Source: Mallotus nudiflorus (lineage: Eukaryota > Streptophyta > Magnoliopsida > Malpighiales > Euphorbiaceae). Taken from it: a stretch of DNA of 64,000 nucleotides. The position numbers and the translations under genes were made by a program. A model generated the notes under the pieces. The model saw only the letters and a program-made list of their open reading frames with translations, made no database searches and had not been told where the DNA came from. Numbering within the stretch: position 1 is the stretch's first letter; each line of letters begins with the position of its first letter. The DNA lies in NCBI GenBank assembly GCA_947683625.1, contig CANTUR010000125.1, positions 372,001-436,000 of the forward strand. The letters run 5' to 3'. Positions 23,681-36,400 of the stretch are shown here, in pieces.

Positions 23681-24229
23681 ATATATATATATACACACAC
23701 GGTTGCTGAAAATATATATAATATAGGGTTAAGCATACACAATAATTTTCCCAAAAATATGTATTAAATATATGTTTATACAAAAATACATAAACTTACA
23801 CAAAATTTTTCTGTTTATTTGTTGGTAATAAATATAAATTCAATTAATAATATAAATATGTGTATAACATAAATTCTCAAATTTTTGTTTTAAATCGTAC
23901 CGTACTAATTCGTTCCAAAAGAACCGAATCTTTATATTAAACTGTTTCAAAAAATGGAATGGTACCAGTAAAAATATTTTTAAATTTGGTATTGATACTA
24001 GAGAATTTATTTTTAAAATTTCTGAAATATGATATGGTTTCAGAGATTTTAAATTCCTAGACTTTCTTGACCCGTGCTCACCCCTATAATGTACCCTTTA
24101 ACCATTAATCATAAACTCTCTTCAAGATCTCCATTATTTAATTCTGGTTCTTTATCAGACTTTGGTTAAGCTAAACTCTGTCTTTAATTTATGTTTTGTT
24201 TAAAGACTTTGTTTCTAATAGTGAATTGC
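23681..24229. other. AT-rich spacer, nothing recognised
   Basis: Starts with an (at)n/(ac)n microsatellite at about 23680-23700; no coding or repeat structure recognised beyond that. Confidence 0.4.
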
Positions 24230-25680
24230 CGAATCCACCAATGATGGGTTTTGTAACCTCCACTTCTTCAATCACAATGATCACCTTGACATGAGAAATC
24301 CGCAAGCGTATAGAGTAGGTTCAAGTAGTAAATTAAAATATCAATTTGATAGAGATTGCAAATTGAGTATTGAAAAACTAAAAGTGTTTGTTTGTTTAAA
24401 TACCGAATTTTGGTTTGCAAATCAAATAAAAATAAACAAAAAAAAATTTAATTAAAACTTAACAATCAAATTAAAGGCTAGGGTTCTTATTATCATTTCA
24501 ACCTTTTCTAAAAGTTAATTAAACATCTAAGTCTTTAATTAATCTTAATTCAATTTGAAAGCATCTTTAAAACCATAGATTTTTCTCTCAAATAAACATA
24601 TAATTAATTGAGTAGAATTAACACAAAGTTTCTTAAACTCAATTTGAAATTCAGATTTTTAATCAATATTAGTCACTTAAATGTCTCTCAACTAAGTAAG
24701 TGACTAATATATTATTGTTTTAATACAGTAGTTACTATCTCTCAATTAAGTTCTAAAGTATAAATTCAATCTAAGGGTGATCAAGCCTAAGATGACATTA
24801 AGTTCAACAACAACCAAAGAATTAATATTAAAAACTTAAATTTTAATTCAAATAAAATTACATGGTTGAAATGAAATAAGAACCCTAAAAATATGTTTAA
24901 CCATGCATGTTAAGAGAAAGAGAAGAAGATGAAGTAGAGAAAAAATAACTAATCATTATTAATTAAAAGAAAATAATAACCAAAGAGTTTAAATAAGAAA
25001 ACCTCCTTTACCGCTTCAAACAGCTGCAATAGAAGGTCTTGTTCCTTCAAAACTTCAAAACTAATTTTCTACTTAACATGAACAAGAACTTGGATGAAAA
25101 TTAACTTTGATTCTTTAAAGTAAAAATTTAGAGAAGACTAAGTGCAACCTCCTTTTACTCTTATAAAGGCCTCCTATTTATAGCCTCCAACAATTTTGAG
25201 GTTTGTTACAATTTAAATCTCATAAAATCCCCTCAACTCATCAGTTCAAAATTTGAATTTAAGTTGTTGCAACAGCTTGCATAGCTGTGCATACCCATGC
25301 ACAATGCTGTGTCGCAACGTGTGTCAACTTTCTAACACTCAGGCACAGTTGTGCACACCCAAGCACACAGCTGTGTCAGAACATGCTACTTTCAAAACTC
25401 CATTGACTACTTTCAAAACTCCACTTTTCTTCAAATTTTTAACTTGTTGTAACCTCCAAATCCTATCTTTGACTTGTTCAAATCATTCAACTTTCTTCAT
25501 GCATCCTTATTTCAAGAAGTTACTAAACAAAATTAATAAAAATCCTAACAATTAAACAAAATTAACAAATATAAATAAAAGATCTAAAAATTAACTAAAT
25601 TAATTAAAAATGCAACTAATTAGATTCTATTCTCATAGAAATAGTGTTCAAAATACAAGATTTTTCTCACTCATCACACC
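24230..25680. repeat. Dispersed non-coding repeat, possibly a retrotransposon LTR region
   Basis: Begins near tccgcaagcgtatagagtag, a phrase resembling a common plant repeat with a cgcaagtgcacgg-like motif. It contains inner inverted or echoed phrases (ctagggttcttattatcat near 24478; aaataagaaccctaaaaa near 24874) and a duplicated tgtgcatacccatgcac / tgtgcacacccaagcac motif (about 25285 and 25350). No gag-pol. An open frame at 25253-25555 is only this duplicated motif and not a gene. Confidence 0.35.
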
Positions 25681-26627
25681 TGCTCCTCTCTTCCTGGACA
25701 AGGTAATTTAGATTTTTTTTATTTTGTTATTGTTGTTTTTGCTATTCCTAAGAATTTTGGATTTTTTTTTTTGTTTTTTGTTATAGTGTGAGATTATATG
25801 ATGTTAGTGCTAATGCTAACACTAACCCAGCTTCAGCTTCATCAAATTTTGGATTTATTTTCTTTAGTCTTAGGGTTGTTTTCTATTAAATTGTTCACTA
25901 GCTTAGGGTTGTTTCTTTAGTCTGGATTGTATGTTTTATGAAACAATTTATGAAAAAATGATCTATTCTGTGCTCTGCAATTGAAACTGAAAAAAAGAAC
26001 CTATGTAACAAGCTAATCACTACGTGACAGAAAGTAAAAAAAATAGTGAATATGTAGAACCAGCTCAAGCAAAGAAGAATATTTGTTTTTTTAAAGAACA
26101 AGAAGTCAAACAGTAAGACACTCCTTTGAATTATCACAAGAATATTTGGTGCAATATGGGTATATTTTAAATTGGAATCAAGATATGGATCACTGTTATA
26201 ATTTATGACTTTATAGATACAGTAAGGTTCTTTTAGAGTCCTTAAACTATTATTAAGTCTTATTTAGAAATTTTATTAACTGTTCACAAATTTCTGTTTA
26301 GGATTTCTAATCCTAGTCATGTTCCGATTAATTTATATTAATAAAAGGTACAACCAAAAGTCTGCTTATATAAGAGTTCCATAGCCAATATAAACTACGA
26401 ATGTTTGCTTTTACTTGAAAGGTTGACAGGTGAAGAATGGGTTACTATGTGTTTGTTTCAAACATAATTCTTGTAATTTTAAGTATTATTGTAATTTTTT
26501 TAAAATTTCTTTAGTGTTGGTTGCAACTTTTAGTTGGTTTGAATAGGTTGTTGACAACTTGTTGTATGAAATTATTAGTCTTGCTTTTTTTTTTTTTTAG
26601 ACATTGCATGTGATGTTAAACTATTCA
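25681..26627. other. Spacer, nothing recognised
   Basis: AT-rich, no domain-like frames, no clear repeats. Confidence 0.4.
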
Positions 26628-26820
26628 ATTTTTCAAGCTCATAATCAAGCTTGCAAATGAGCTCTTTATTGAACTCATAATCGAGCTCACAAATAAGCTC
26701 TTTATCAAGCTCATTGAAAAACTTTTGAATGAGCTCATAAATTAACGAGCCTTAATCTTAAAAATAAATGAGCTCAAGCCTGAACTTCTTAGAGTTTGGT
26801 TTGACTCAGTTACACCCCTA
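26628..26820. repeat. Imperfect tandem repeats rich in gagctc/aagctc
   Basis: Several 30-40 bp units of the form aagctcataatcaagctcac-aaatgagctcttta, ending at gttacacccctaa. Runs of this kind followed by ttacacccct recur in plant genomes at ends of hAT-like or MITE-type elements; the family assignment is inference. Confidence 0.45.
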
Positions 26821-28464
26821 AGCATAAGTATAATGCTACTATCTAGATCACTGGTTTTATTAGTCCAACTACTAGTATTTAAAATTTGTTGTACTCTCAT
26901 TAATCTTATTCAATCTAGATATAACCATAACAATGACAAAAATCTTTGAATAGTTTATTCAATGTAGTTACATATACTATTATTCGAACTCGAAATATCA
27001 TTTAAATAAGAACAATTTTGGACAAGCTAATCTAGATGGTGATAGGCTATGTTACTGTTTTTTAAGCTTGGATAAATATAAAAAAAAAATACCTTGTAGT
27101 TAGATGCATTTTCACTTAAAAAGGCTTATGGTATTTGTCATGACATTTAGAGGAATATGACTTCATTTTTTAATACTTAATACCCTATCAACTATTATGG
27201 TCATTATTCTATGATCAAATTTTATTATAACAATAACTTTCAATAATAAAAATGTTTTACAAGTGTTGCACCATCAATATAACTATTTAAATACTTTTAA
27301 AAATATTATAAATTTATTTTTAAAATTATTTCATTTTATTCTTAATAAAATATAAAATTCATTTTATTTTTATTAATTATGAATTTATTTTAGTTAATTA
27401 CATGCTATACTACATAATAAATAACTAGTCGTAAATCCACGTATTGTGCATCCTTTAAATAATATATACATTTTAATATAATTTTAATGAATTTAAAACT
27501 ACAAATTAATTAAATATAAAAATGAAAATTTAGAAAATTATTACAACGATTTTATTTAACAATGTTTTATTAAAAGTGTGTGTGTGTCTATATATATATA
27601 TATATATAGTAATAATAATAATAATTGGGGAAATAAAACCAAAATAGAAAATAATTGATAAGTTACACATTTTTACTTACATTAAATAAAAATAAAATTG
27701 TATTTTTAATTGAATAGAAGGTAGATATTTTAATTAGAATAAAAGACATAATTTCTAATGAAAAATAAAAGTAGTATTTTGGATGTAGTATACTTAAAAT
27801 GTTTTATATTGAATAAAACATATGTATTTTAAAATAAAAATTTTTATAAAGAGAAAAAGGTAACTAAATAAATTAAAAATAAAATATATTACATTGATTT
27901 TATTTTCTTTAATTTTTATTGCCATTATTTTTAAATATGATAGAATTTATTTTGAGACTACTAAATTACTAAGTATGTATAATAGTTAAGAAAATTTTTA
28001 AAATATAATTTCTAATGGTTTAAAAAAATGATTGAGTTATTTGAGATAAAAAAAAATACATATTATATAAAAACTTTTTAGAATTTGAGCAGTATTAAAA
28101 TATGTATAATAATGTTTTAATTAAAAATAATACTAAAAAACTATAATAAATTTTTTATTTTTAATAAAATCAGGATATTTAAGAATTTGACACATTAAAT
28201 TTTAGGGTGAATATTCGAATATAAAAATAGATACTTGTTATATTTTTTATTTAATAATTTTAAAACTCAGCATTTAATAAATATATAGATTTTCTTATTA
28301 AAAATTCATATTATTTTAATATTACATCATATATTTTTAATAATATTATTAAGTTAAAAATAAATAAAATCAAATAATACACCCTTAAATATTACTGAAA
28401 ATACCATAATCCTTTTAAGTAAAAATGAGTCTAACCAAATGATATTTTATTGTAATTTTTCATT
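26821..28464. other. AT-rich spacer
   Basis: No coding signal. Short (gt)n/(ta)n microsatellite at about 27577-27608. Confidence 0.5.
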
Positions 28465-28699
28465 TAAGCTTCAAAAGGAAATACGCAACAAAAAGCTATT
28501 TTTAGCTATCTTGAATGTTGAACGGTGTGGTACTTCAATGATATGACGTAAGTGATTACGCATGAGGCCATCTTTAGCTTCATTCTTCGCACATTTTTTG
28601 TTTCCTTGGCAATTTTTGCTACATTTTGCGCAAAATACCCTTTTTTTTTTTTTTTTTTGGCACAACAAAATACCATGTATGTTTTTGTTATAAGGCAAT
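28465..28699 (+). promoter_or_regulatory. UGT-B upstream region with the conserved block
   Basis: The block at about 28495-28590 reads gctatttttagctatcttga, gttgaacggtgtggtacttc and aatgatatgacgtaagtgat. It carries an ACGT core (gacgtaag), the recognition core of plant bZIP factors. A poly-T run (about 28641-28660) sits where UGT-C has its TATA box. The ATG is preceded by ttataaggcaat, shared with UGT-E (tttaaggcaat). Function is inferred from conservation. Confidence 0.6.
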
Positions 28700-30131
28700 A
28701 TGGGTGACGAAGCAAATCCACACATATTTTTCTTCCCTTTCATGGCTCATGACCACATAATACCATCAGTGGACATGGCCAAGCTATTTGATTCGCGAGG
28801 TCTGAAGACAACAATAGTCCCTCCTCCTTTCTATGAATCTTTCATCTCCAAACCAATTAAAAGAAGCAAGGACTTGGGTCTTGAAATCGATATCAAAACA
28901 CTCAAGTTCCCCACCACTGAAGCAGGATTGCCCGAAGGATACGACAATCTTGACTTCATCTCTTCACAAAACTTGGGATTTGAAAAGGTGAAAAAGTTCC
29001 TTTTTGCTTCATCTCTCCTTCAAGAACCACTAGAGCGGCTCCTCAGAGACTGCCTTCCTGATTGCTGATTTTTTCTTTCCTTGGGCTACTGATTCTGCTT
29101 CCAAATTTGGAATTCCAAGGCTTGTGTTTCTTGGATCTAGTTGCTATTCTTTATGTACTTTCGGATCCATTGCTCTATACGAGCCGCAGAAGAAAGTTTC
29201 ATCAGATTCAGAACCATTTCTTGTGCCTAATCTTCCAGGAGAAATAAAGCTGACAGTAAACCAATTGCCTAGTTCTGGGGGACAAGCTCATGAACATGAT
29301 GACTTATCCAAGTTCCAAAAAGCATCAACAGAATCAGAGTTAACTAGCTTTGGTGTTGTTGTCAACAGCTTCTATGAGCTCGAGCCAGCTTACGCTGATC
29401 ATTGCAGAAATGTTTTGAGAAGGAAATCATGGCATATAGGGCCTGGTTCACTCTGCAACAGAGATGTTGAAGATAAAGCACAAAGAGGAAAAAAAGCCTC
29501 CATTGACGAGCATGAGTGCTTGCAATGGTTGGACTCTAAGAAACCCAATTCAGTGCTTTATATATGCTTCGGATCTGCAGCCAACTTCTGTACATCTTAG
29601 CTAAAGGAAGTAGCAATCGCGCTCGAGTCCTCCAGACAGGAATTTATATGGGTTGTTAGAGAAAATAAGAATCCTGACGAAGAAGATCAAAATTGGTTAC
29701 CTTAAGGATTTGAGCAGGGAATTGAAGGCAAAGGATTAATCATAGAAGCCTGGGCACCACAAGTGTTGATTCTTGATCATGAAGCAATAGGAGGATTTGT
29801 TACGCATTGCGGATGGAATTCAACACTTGAAGCAGTAACTGCTGGAGTGCCAATGGTCACTTGGCCTGGAGGAGCTGACCAATTCCACAATGAGAAGTTA
29901 GTGACACAAGTGCTGAAAATTGGTTTCAGTGTTCGTGTTCGACAATATAGAGACACCATTGAGAGTGAACTCATAGAGGAGGCGATTATTCGAGTGATGG
30001 AGGGTGCAGAAGCTGAAGAAATGAGAAGCAAAGCAAAGAAACTTGGAAAGATGGCAAGGGAGGCTATTGAAGATGGTGGATCTTCCTTCACTGATCTTAA
30101 TGCTTTGATTCATGAACTTTTTATTTCATGA
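28700..30131 (+). pseudogene. UGT-B: UDP-glycosyltransferase (UGT73-like) pseudogene
   Basis: Intronless reading of near full family length (about 475 codons). It starts MGDEANPHIFFFPFMAHDH; the motif is HDH where the other copies have HGH, with the catalytic His kept. It continues to LPDC, where an 8-bp loss relative to UGT-C (near 29062) shifts frame to an early TGA (29066-29068). The next frame runs DFFFPWATDSASKFGIPRLV onward through SFYELEPAYAD, HIGPGSLCN and KKASIDEHECLQWLDSKKPN. A TAG at 29598-29600 (CAG in UGT-C) and a TAA at 29703-29705 (GAA in UGT-C) follow. The PSPG box, AWAPQVLILDHEA to MVTWPGGADQ with intact HCGWNS, is complete. It ends FTDLNALIHELFIS. Substrate unknown; flavonoids, coumarins and other phenolics are typical for the family. 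Best-preserved PSPG in the window, but not functional. Confidence 0.93.
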
Positions 30132-30289
30132 GTCAAACAAGAAAAACTAAAATAGGAATAAAATAATATAAAATCCTAAATTAAATAGGAAAGCTATCCT
30201 AAATAAAATAAGAAAAAGTAAAATAGAAGTAAAATAAAATTTTAATTAAATATAAAATTATTTTTTTATTAAATTTAATTAAAATGAGA

Positions 30290-30326
<37 letters not shown>

Positions 30327-30824
30327 CTCATGTAATCTCATATATATATATATATATATATAATGGAAATTTTAAATATCCCTTTTTATTTTTTCAATTG
30401 TTTCTTTTATTTCATTTTCATTTTAAAAACTCAGCCTATTTTTTTCAAGAGTTCTATCCTTTGGTTTGGTTGTTGATCTTGTTATTTCAAGGTCATGTTG
30501 TGAGTTATATTCATATTATAAAAAAAAAAAATCAGTTTTGTTTTTTCTTTTTGTGGGTGATTTTGAATTACCATTTGTTTGGTATTAGATTGGATTTGAT
30601 TGAGTGATTTGTAACAAAGGGTCTTTGATTTATTAAACCTAAGATTTTAGTTGATCATGTCAGTTAAATATTATACCTTAAGTTTGATTTGGTCAATTTG
30701 TAAAAAAAGGTCTTAGGTTTGATATATCTAAGGTTTAAGTTAGTTGATACAAAGAGGGTACATGCTAACATTAAAAGTGGCTCTAACATGGCCATGCTCA
30801 CTAGGTAGTTCTAGTTTGTAGATA
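30132..30824. other. UGT-B 3' flank with microsatellites
   Basis: (ATA)n at 30291-30324 and (AT)n at about 30343-30362. The open frame across them (30284-30607) begins with poly-Asn from the microsatellite and is not a gene. Confidence 0.6.
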
Positions 30825-31560
30825 TTGTTGTTGATGCGTTATAGCACTTTGAAAGGATCATCTCCTTTTTAACACAACTCCACAAGTATACAGAATATAG
30901 CAAGTAATAAAGTGATAAGCAAAGTATCATTCCCACTAGGAAATGGTACTAAATACTAACCGTTAATCAATTTTTCCTAGCTAGCAAAAATCAAATTAAA
31001 TTGCAATAATTAAATTAAAAAAATTAAAATAAGCTATATGCTCTAATTAACCTAATTAAATCAATATGAATAAATTAGAGTCTGGATTTGTTCCACTAGT
31101 TAAGACTTGCATTACGAAAATAAATTCAACTATTTCATTAATCACAATCAAGGGTCAATTATTTTATATTACCTAAAGTCTCTTACGAGATCATTCAAGT
31201 ATACTAAAGTTAATTATCAATATATTTTCATGGGTACTAGTTAATCAAAACTCATTAAGTTCTTTAATAATTTAGTACTCCCCGAAGGGTTAACCTACTT
31301 TTGTGGTCGAGGTTCCTAAATCTTATTAGTTATAAGCTAGCAATCTACCCATAAACAGGCAAACAATCAAGTAGGAAATTGAACACAAGAACAAATAAGA
31401 TCAACTCATAAAATTGATTGAAAAACCAATTTATTGAATTTTATGGTCGTGCCTTAACCTGTGCTTCATCTCACTCTTTTCTTTCCAATAGCAACACAAC
31501 CCACAACATGGCCATGTGTCAAACTAGTTTGTTGGAAAAAAAATACTCACAAAGTCATTA
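30825..31560. repeat. Dispersed non-coding plant repeat
   Basis: Contains the phrases cacaagtatacagaatatag, caagtaataaagtgataagc and atcattcccactaggaaatg, which I recognise as a widespread plant repeat type usually found in or next to LTR elements. Both ends are undefined here; no coding. Similar in style to 24230-25680. Confidence 0.4.
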
Positions 31561-32439
31561 ACTATTGCGGGTTTATGGTGAGCACTCGTGTATAAGTAAG
31601 TGCTAAAAGTCAGAAACATATAGAGGTAAAACATGGGTAAACATTACTTGAAAAAGTGAAAAGTAAACTTCACAGTAATTATATGCAACTGAGCAAAGAG
31701 GAGCAAGCTACTTTTATTCCAACAGATGCGGATGAAAAACATTAATTGGAAGAAAATCACATATTATTGGAAGTCAAATGAATTTCTATTAATTAGTTGA
31801 AGTCATCATGTATTTTGATTCTCTTTAATACTTTATAATAAAAATAATTTATGCTTAAAAGAGTATTTTGATGTTTTAAAGAAGAAAAGCAAAAGAAACA
31901 TGAATAGTCATTCTTTGATGAGAAGTAAGCACAAATGTGGCTCAGAATCTTTTGTTGAAGTGGAGTAGAAAACAATAAAATTACTAACTATACTTTTATT
32001 TATGAAGTTTCCTAAATTTTAATATTAGAAATTAATTTTATATTCATAGAGAAATCCTATAACTGGAAAGAAGTTAAATGTTGATTAACTGTAGCTTATT
32101 CAACATATAAATAAAAATAAAGAAGGCAAAAGTGTTAGGTTCATTCCTCTTTCTGAAGAACGATATGTAAGTAATTTTATATATAAAAATAATTAGAGTT
32201 TATTTATTATATTCAAAATGTGAACATGCACCATCAAATGCTATTTTTTAAAAAAAAATTATTAATTAATACATAATATGGAAACTATGTTAATTTTTTT
32301 ATAGCATTTTATTTATTTCGATGAACTAGTTTTCATCATTAGTGTAATTATAATACTAACCTTCTTTTTCCATTGATAAAGTGCTTATTATATATAATTT
32401 TATTTCAATATGAAAAATCAATGAAGGTGATTAATCAAT
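31561..32439. other. Spacer, nothing recognised
   Basis: AT-rich; short frames only. Confidence 0.4.
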
Positions 32440-32796
32440 TGTCTGATGTGTGGCATTGTTGTCCAAATTCAAAGAGCTTGTTAGCCATCAAAATGATGAA
32501 GGTGTCACTCCTTTGTCTAATGATGAGATGCTCATTGAGGTGTTAGGTAAAACACCTCGAGTTAGGACCCCAAGTTCAAAAGGACTAATCATGGCTGCTA
32601 GGAATTGCAAGTTGAGATGCAATATGAAAATCAATAGTATATAGAAAAACGACTAGCTGAAGAGCATGAAAAGATGCAACTTGAATTCCAAAAGAAAATG
32701 GATGAAATGATTGAGAAGTGTGTAAACCAAATTTTGCTGCTATCAGTTGAAACTCCTGAATCAATAAGGGAGATAATGAGAGATGATAATTGGTAA
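32440..32796 (+). pseudogene. CACTA (En/Spm-like) transposon ORF relic
   Basis: Frame from 32450 reads LLSKFKELVSHQNDEGVTPL, then SNDEMLIEVLGK. After frame changes it reads KRLAEEHEKMQLEFQKKMDE and MIEKCVNQILL. This matches the C-terminal part of plant Transposase_24-type proteins of CACTA elements, which pair a conserved ...VLGK motif with a coiled-coil tail. Only this tail survives, with at least one frameshift and a stop. No terminal CACTA repeats were found. Confidence 0.6.
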
Positions 32797-34173
32797 TGAT
32801 TTTAACATTTAATTTTATAATTAAAAATTTTCATTTAAATTTACAACGACATTTTTAATTTCCCTAACAAATTATTTTTTTTTTTCTTGTTAGATTGTTC
32901 GAGCTTATCTATCTTGGAGAATTGGTGATCATTTTGTATTGAACATGACCTTATTATTTTTGGGGGTTTTTTTCGTCAGCTAGTAGTGTTGTTATGAATA
33001 GTTTATTTTTTCCCTAAAATCAATTATTGTTGTGGATGATAGAATTACATTTTACAATAATATTATTTCTTGTCTTTGGTTCAATATTGATAAAGATTCC
33101 AATTCCTTGCAAATTTCCATCACTTCCAAATCTAAAACTAATGTACTCTTGTAATTACAAATCAGAAGTTGAATATAATAGAATAAAAATATAAACATAT
33201 TTTTGCCACGGGAACAACGACTGAATCTAATCAGCCTGAGAGCATTTCCCCTATCAAAGTTATATGAATTAAAATAAAAAATGATTAGTATTAACACCTT
33301 AGGACTAATGAATGAAGTCACAATATAGTATAAGGAAAAACCAATAAGAATCGGACCAAATCCTATACTTCAATCAAATCTAACAATTTGATTTATCAAA
33401 AAATATATATATCACTCTTCTTAAAAAAACAACAACAGAATATCACTATTTTTAAGTTAAATTTTGTGTGATTTCAAAAAAAAAAAAAGGTTAAATTTTG
33501 TGCTTTTAAAAAGGATAAATCTCAAAATAATTTATCTTCTCATACAGTTCGTTATATATCCTCTCTACTATTCATAAGTATCTCACTCATAGTTTATCAC
33601 ATCAAACCCTAATCTCAAAAAAAAATTTATACATATTTGATGAACTAAGTTTGGTAGCCAATTTCCATAAACATACGCTACAATCAAACCCAATTCAAAT
33701 CTCAATCGGTGCTTAACGATGCATTTCTCGCAAGGGTCCACTAACACGGAATTGAGTGTGCTAAACTTGTCAAAGAATTTAGTAACGTTCATTGTTTTGA
33801 AATGAAGTTTGCTCCTGATGATGATTTGGAGCCAACTTTTCATCAGGTGTTCTTGGTTCTTGGGGCATGCAGAAACACATGCTTGGAAGTCCAACTCTTG
33901 GTTTTGTGTTAAAGCTTCCCCACCTCATCTCTTTTGCATAATTTTTCAACTTATTTTCCATCATCTCATTCTCTTCTCTCTCTTTACACTCACTTTTTCT
34001 TTTGCAAAAGGCCTCGACAGAGCACCTAGCCAATACAAAGCCATCTTCCAAAGAGGAGCAGAAGTAAAAGAAAACGGGTGTGGGAGTCATATTACATAAT
34101 TATTTAATTACATATGCATACAAAGGTGATATCCTCTACAGTTCAGTACACTAACCTTCCAAAAAGTTACGTA
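32797..34173. other. Spacer with two unassigned overlapping frames
   Basis: No known gene recognised. - strand frames at 33583-33894 (starts MDFQACVSACPKNQEHLMKS) and 33779-34090 (contains MENKLKNYAKEMRWGSF) overlap in different phases. A decayed gene fragment is possible; there is no motif I can name. Confidence 0.3.
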
Positions 34174-34440
34174 ATATCACAAAAATAAGTGTCAAGCTCA
34201 TGTGTTTTCTGTATTAGTTGACAGTATATATTTACATCAGTTGTAACAGCTGGGTACAATAACTAACCAATCACTATAAGCCAGTTGTCCATAAGTTAAT
34301 TACAGTAAACTAACTAATATGCATCTACAAGAGAAAATAAAGATGTATAAGAACCGTTTGATGAGGATGAAAAAGAATAAAACCAGTGTGATGCAAGATG
34401 CAACCACGCGAACCATCATGTGAAGTCTTATCTTTTGAGA
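34174..34440 (-). repeat. Copia LTR (family also at 37565-37830)
   Basis: Reverse-complement copy of 37565-37830, about 267 bp. On the - strand it runs from TCTCAAAAGATAAGACTTC to CACTTATTTTTGTGATAT. It follows RNase H coding on the - strand, so it is a 3' LTR; the preceding purine run ttaagggaagc is a decayed polypurine tract. Confidence 0.75.
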
Positions 34441-35046
34441 GCTTCCCTTAAGATGGAGTATACAAGTTATGTATACCCATCTCGCCTATAGTAGTTTTGA
34501 ATGAAGCAGGTGATAAAGCCTTAGTAAGACAATCAACAAGCGGATAATAGGAATTAATTCATCAAAAAAACTATCCTAAAACAATTAAAAGGGGAAAATA
34601 AATAGTATCTAAGGAAAAACCCTAAAACTAAAAAAGGAAAAGACAAAAAAACCCCAAAAAAGGAACATAAACTTTAAAGTAAAATTTGAAGACCTAAACA
34701 ATGGAATTTGGACCCGAAGATGGACTGCTACAAACAAAGTATATAGTACCCATTATAGCTCTCTAAGTCAGCTTCGATTTGATATATTATGGACCCCGTG
34801 GGTCAACCGATACTGCCACGAACGTCCATTTAAAGTCCAAGTGCGTAAGCCCACTTTATCAAATCCATCCATAAACTTTAATGTTGCCTCATCCACATCA
34901 TTATCACAATAGATGAGAGTAGGTCCGGGATCAAAATGGAAATTATGAAGCAAATATTGGAGCCATTGTAATTTATAAGTGACAGTAGCAAGGGCTCAAT
35001 ACTCAACCTCAGCCGATGATTGAGACACAGTTTTTGGATCAGTGGT
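34441..35046 (-). pseudogene. Copia RNase H relic
   Basis: On the - strand: EVEY followed by ALATVTYKLQWLQYLLHNFH, then FDPGPTLIYCDND (RNase H DN motif), then DEATLKFMDGFDK. Stops within it. It belongs to the LTR at 34174-34440. A Gypsy fragment begins at about 35047. Confidence 0.65.
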
Positions 35047-36400
35047 AGATTATGCATTCCTGATGTGGATAATTTAAGAGAAGAGATCCTTAAGGAAACG
35101 CATTCTGCAACCTACAACGTACATCCAAGTATTACTAAGATGTACCATAATATCAAAGATTTGTACTGATAGGATGGACTGAAGAAGGATGTAGTTGATT
35201 TTTTTCTAAGTGCTTGACGTGTTAACAGGTGAAAGCTAAACATCAGAAGCCTTCTAGAAAGCTTCAGCCTCTTCATATTCCTAAGTGGAAGTGGGAGAGA
35301 ATCACTATGGATTTTATAGTTGGGTTACCTCGTTCTAAAGATAGATATTATTCCATTTAGGTGATTATGGATAGGTTAACCAAGTCTGCTCATTTCCTAC
35401 CTGTAAAAGCCACTTATTCTGTAGCTAAGTTAGTGAAACTGTATGTTAAGCACATTATGTGCCTTTATAGAGTACTTGTGTCCATTGTGTCTGATAGAGG
35501 TTCAGTGTTTACCTCTCAATTTTAGTAGAGTTACAGGAAGTAATGGGCACCAGGCTTGATTTCAATACTACTTTTCACCCTCAAATAAATGGTCAGTCTG
35601 AGAGGACGATCTAGACACTTGAGGATATATTGAGGATGTGTGTATTAGATCTTAAAGTTAGCTGGGATGATCATTTACCACTCATAGATTTTGCATATAA
35701 TAACAGTTACCATAGCAGTATTGAGATGGCATAGTATGAAGCCTTGTATGGAAGGAAGTGTCTCCTCTATGTTGGGATGAGATTGGAGAGAAAGCGTTGA
35801 CTGGACTTGAGATTGTCCAGGCTGCAACAGAGAAAGTTATTGTGATCAGAAGGATATTAAAGACCGCATCTAGTAGAAAAAAGATCTATGAGGATCCAAA
35901 GTGTAAGGATATAGAGTTTGAGGTTGGTGATTATGTGTTTCTGAAGGTGTCTCCAATGAAGGGTGTGATGAGATTTAGCAAGAAAGGGAAACTAGTACAG
36001 AGATATATCGGACTATTCGAGATTTTGGAGAGAGTGGGCATGATTGCATATCAGTTGGCTTTGCCTCTGAATTTGTCTCAAGTGCATCGGTGTTCCACAT
36101 CTCGATGTTGAGGAAGTATATTTTGGACCCTTCGCACATGTTTTAGCCTAATAGTGTGGAAATGAATGAAGATTTGACGTTTGATAAGGAACCAGTCATG
36201 ATAGTGGACCATAAAGTTCGACAGTTGCATTTGAAACAAATTCTGATGGTTAAAGTGTTGTGGCAGAGCAACAACGTGGAGAGGCTCACTTGGAAGACTG
36301 AAGCTGAGATGCGGGTTACTTATCCTTACCTCTTTTCTTGATAAATTCTTATTTATGTTCTTTTCTTTAAATTTGAGGATGAATTCTTATGAGGAAAAAT
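35047..36400 (+). pseudogene. Ty3/Gypsy integrase and C-terminal domain (partial)
   Basis: Integrase inserts the element's cDNA into host DNA. The frame opens LCIPDVDNLREEILKETHSA, the N-terminal zinc-binding start, with THSATYNVHPS. The catalytic core shows WERITMDFIVGLP (first Asp), VSIVSDRGSVFTSQF (second Asp) and FHPQINGQSERTI (Glu), so the DDE triad is still readable. Then FEVGDYVFLKVSPMKGVMRF and a C-terminal VERLTWKTEAEMRVTYPYLF at 36156-36341, the typical end of chromovirus-like Gypsy pol. Stops (for example near 35360 and 35525) and frameshifts kill it. Gag, protease and reverse transcriptase are missing at the left junction. Confidence 0.88.

Noticed and set aside
25253..25555. 100-codon Cys/His-rich frame that looks like a zinc protein
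   Set aside because: It translates a duplicated tgcacaccca-type motif in a non-coding repeat; no known Cys/His spacing.
28700..30131. UGT-B as a functional multi-exon gene with introns removing the stops
   Set aside because: Stops are single codon changes or an 8-bp loss relative to UGT-C; no donor/acceptor pairs enclose them and the alignment runs on without gaps.
30284..30607. Frame beginning with poly-Asn
   Set aside because: It is translation of an (AAT)n microsatellite and AT-rich DNA.
35758..36341. Two + strand frames that could be taken as host genes
   Set aside because: They continue the Gypsy pol relic (GDYVFLKVSPMKG; ERLTWKTEAEMR), not separate genes.
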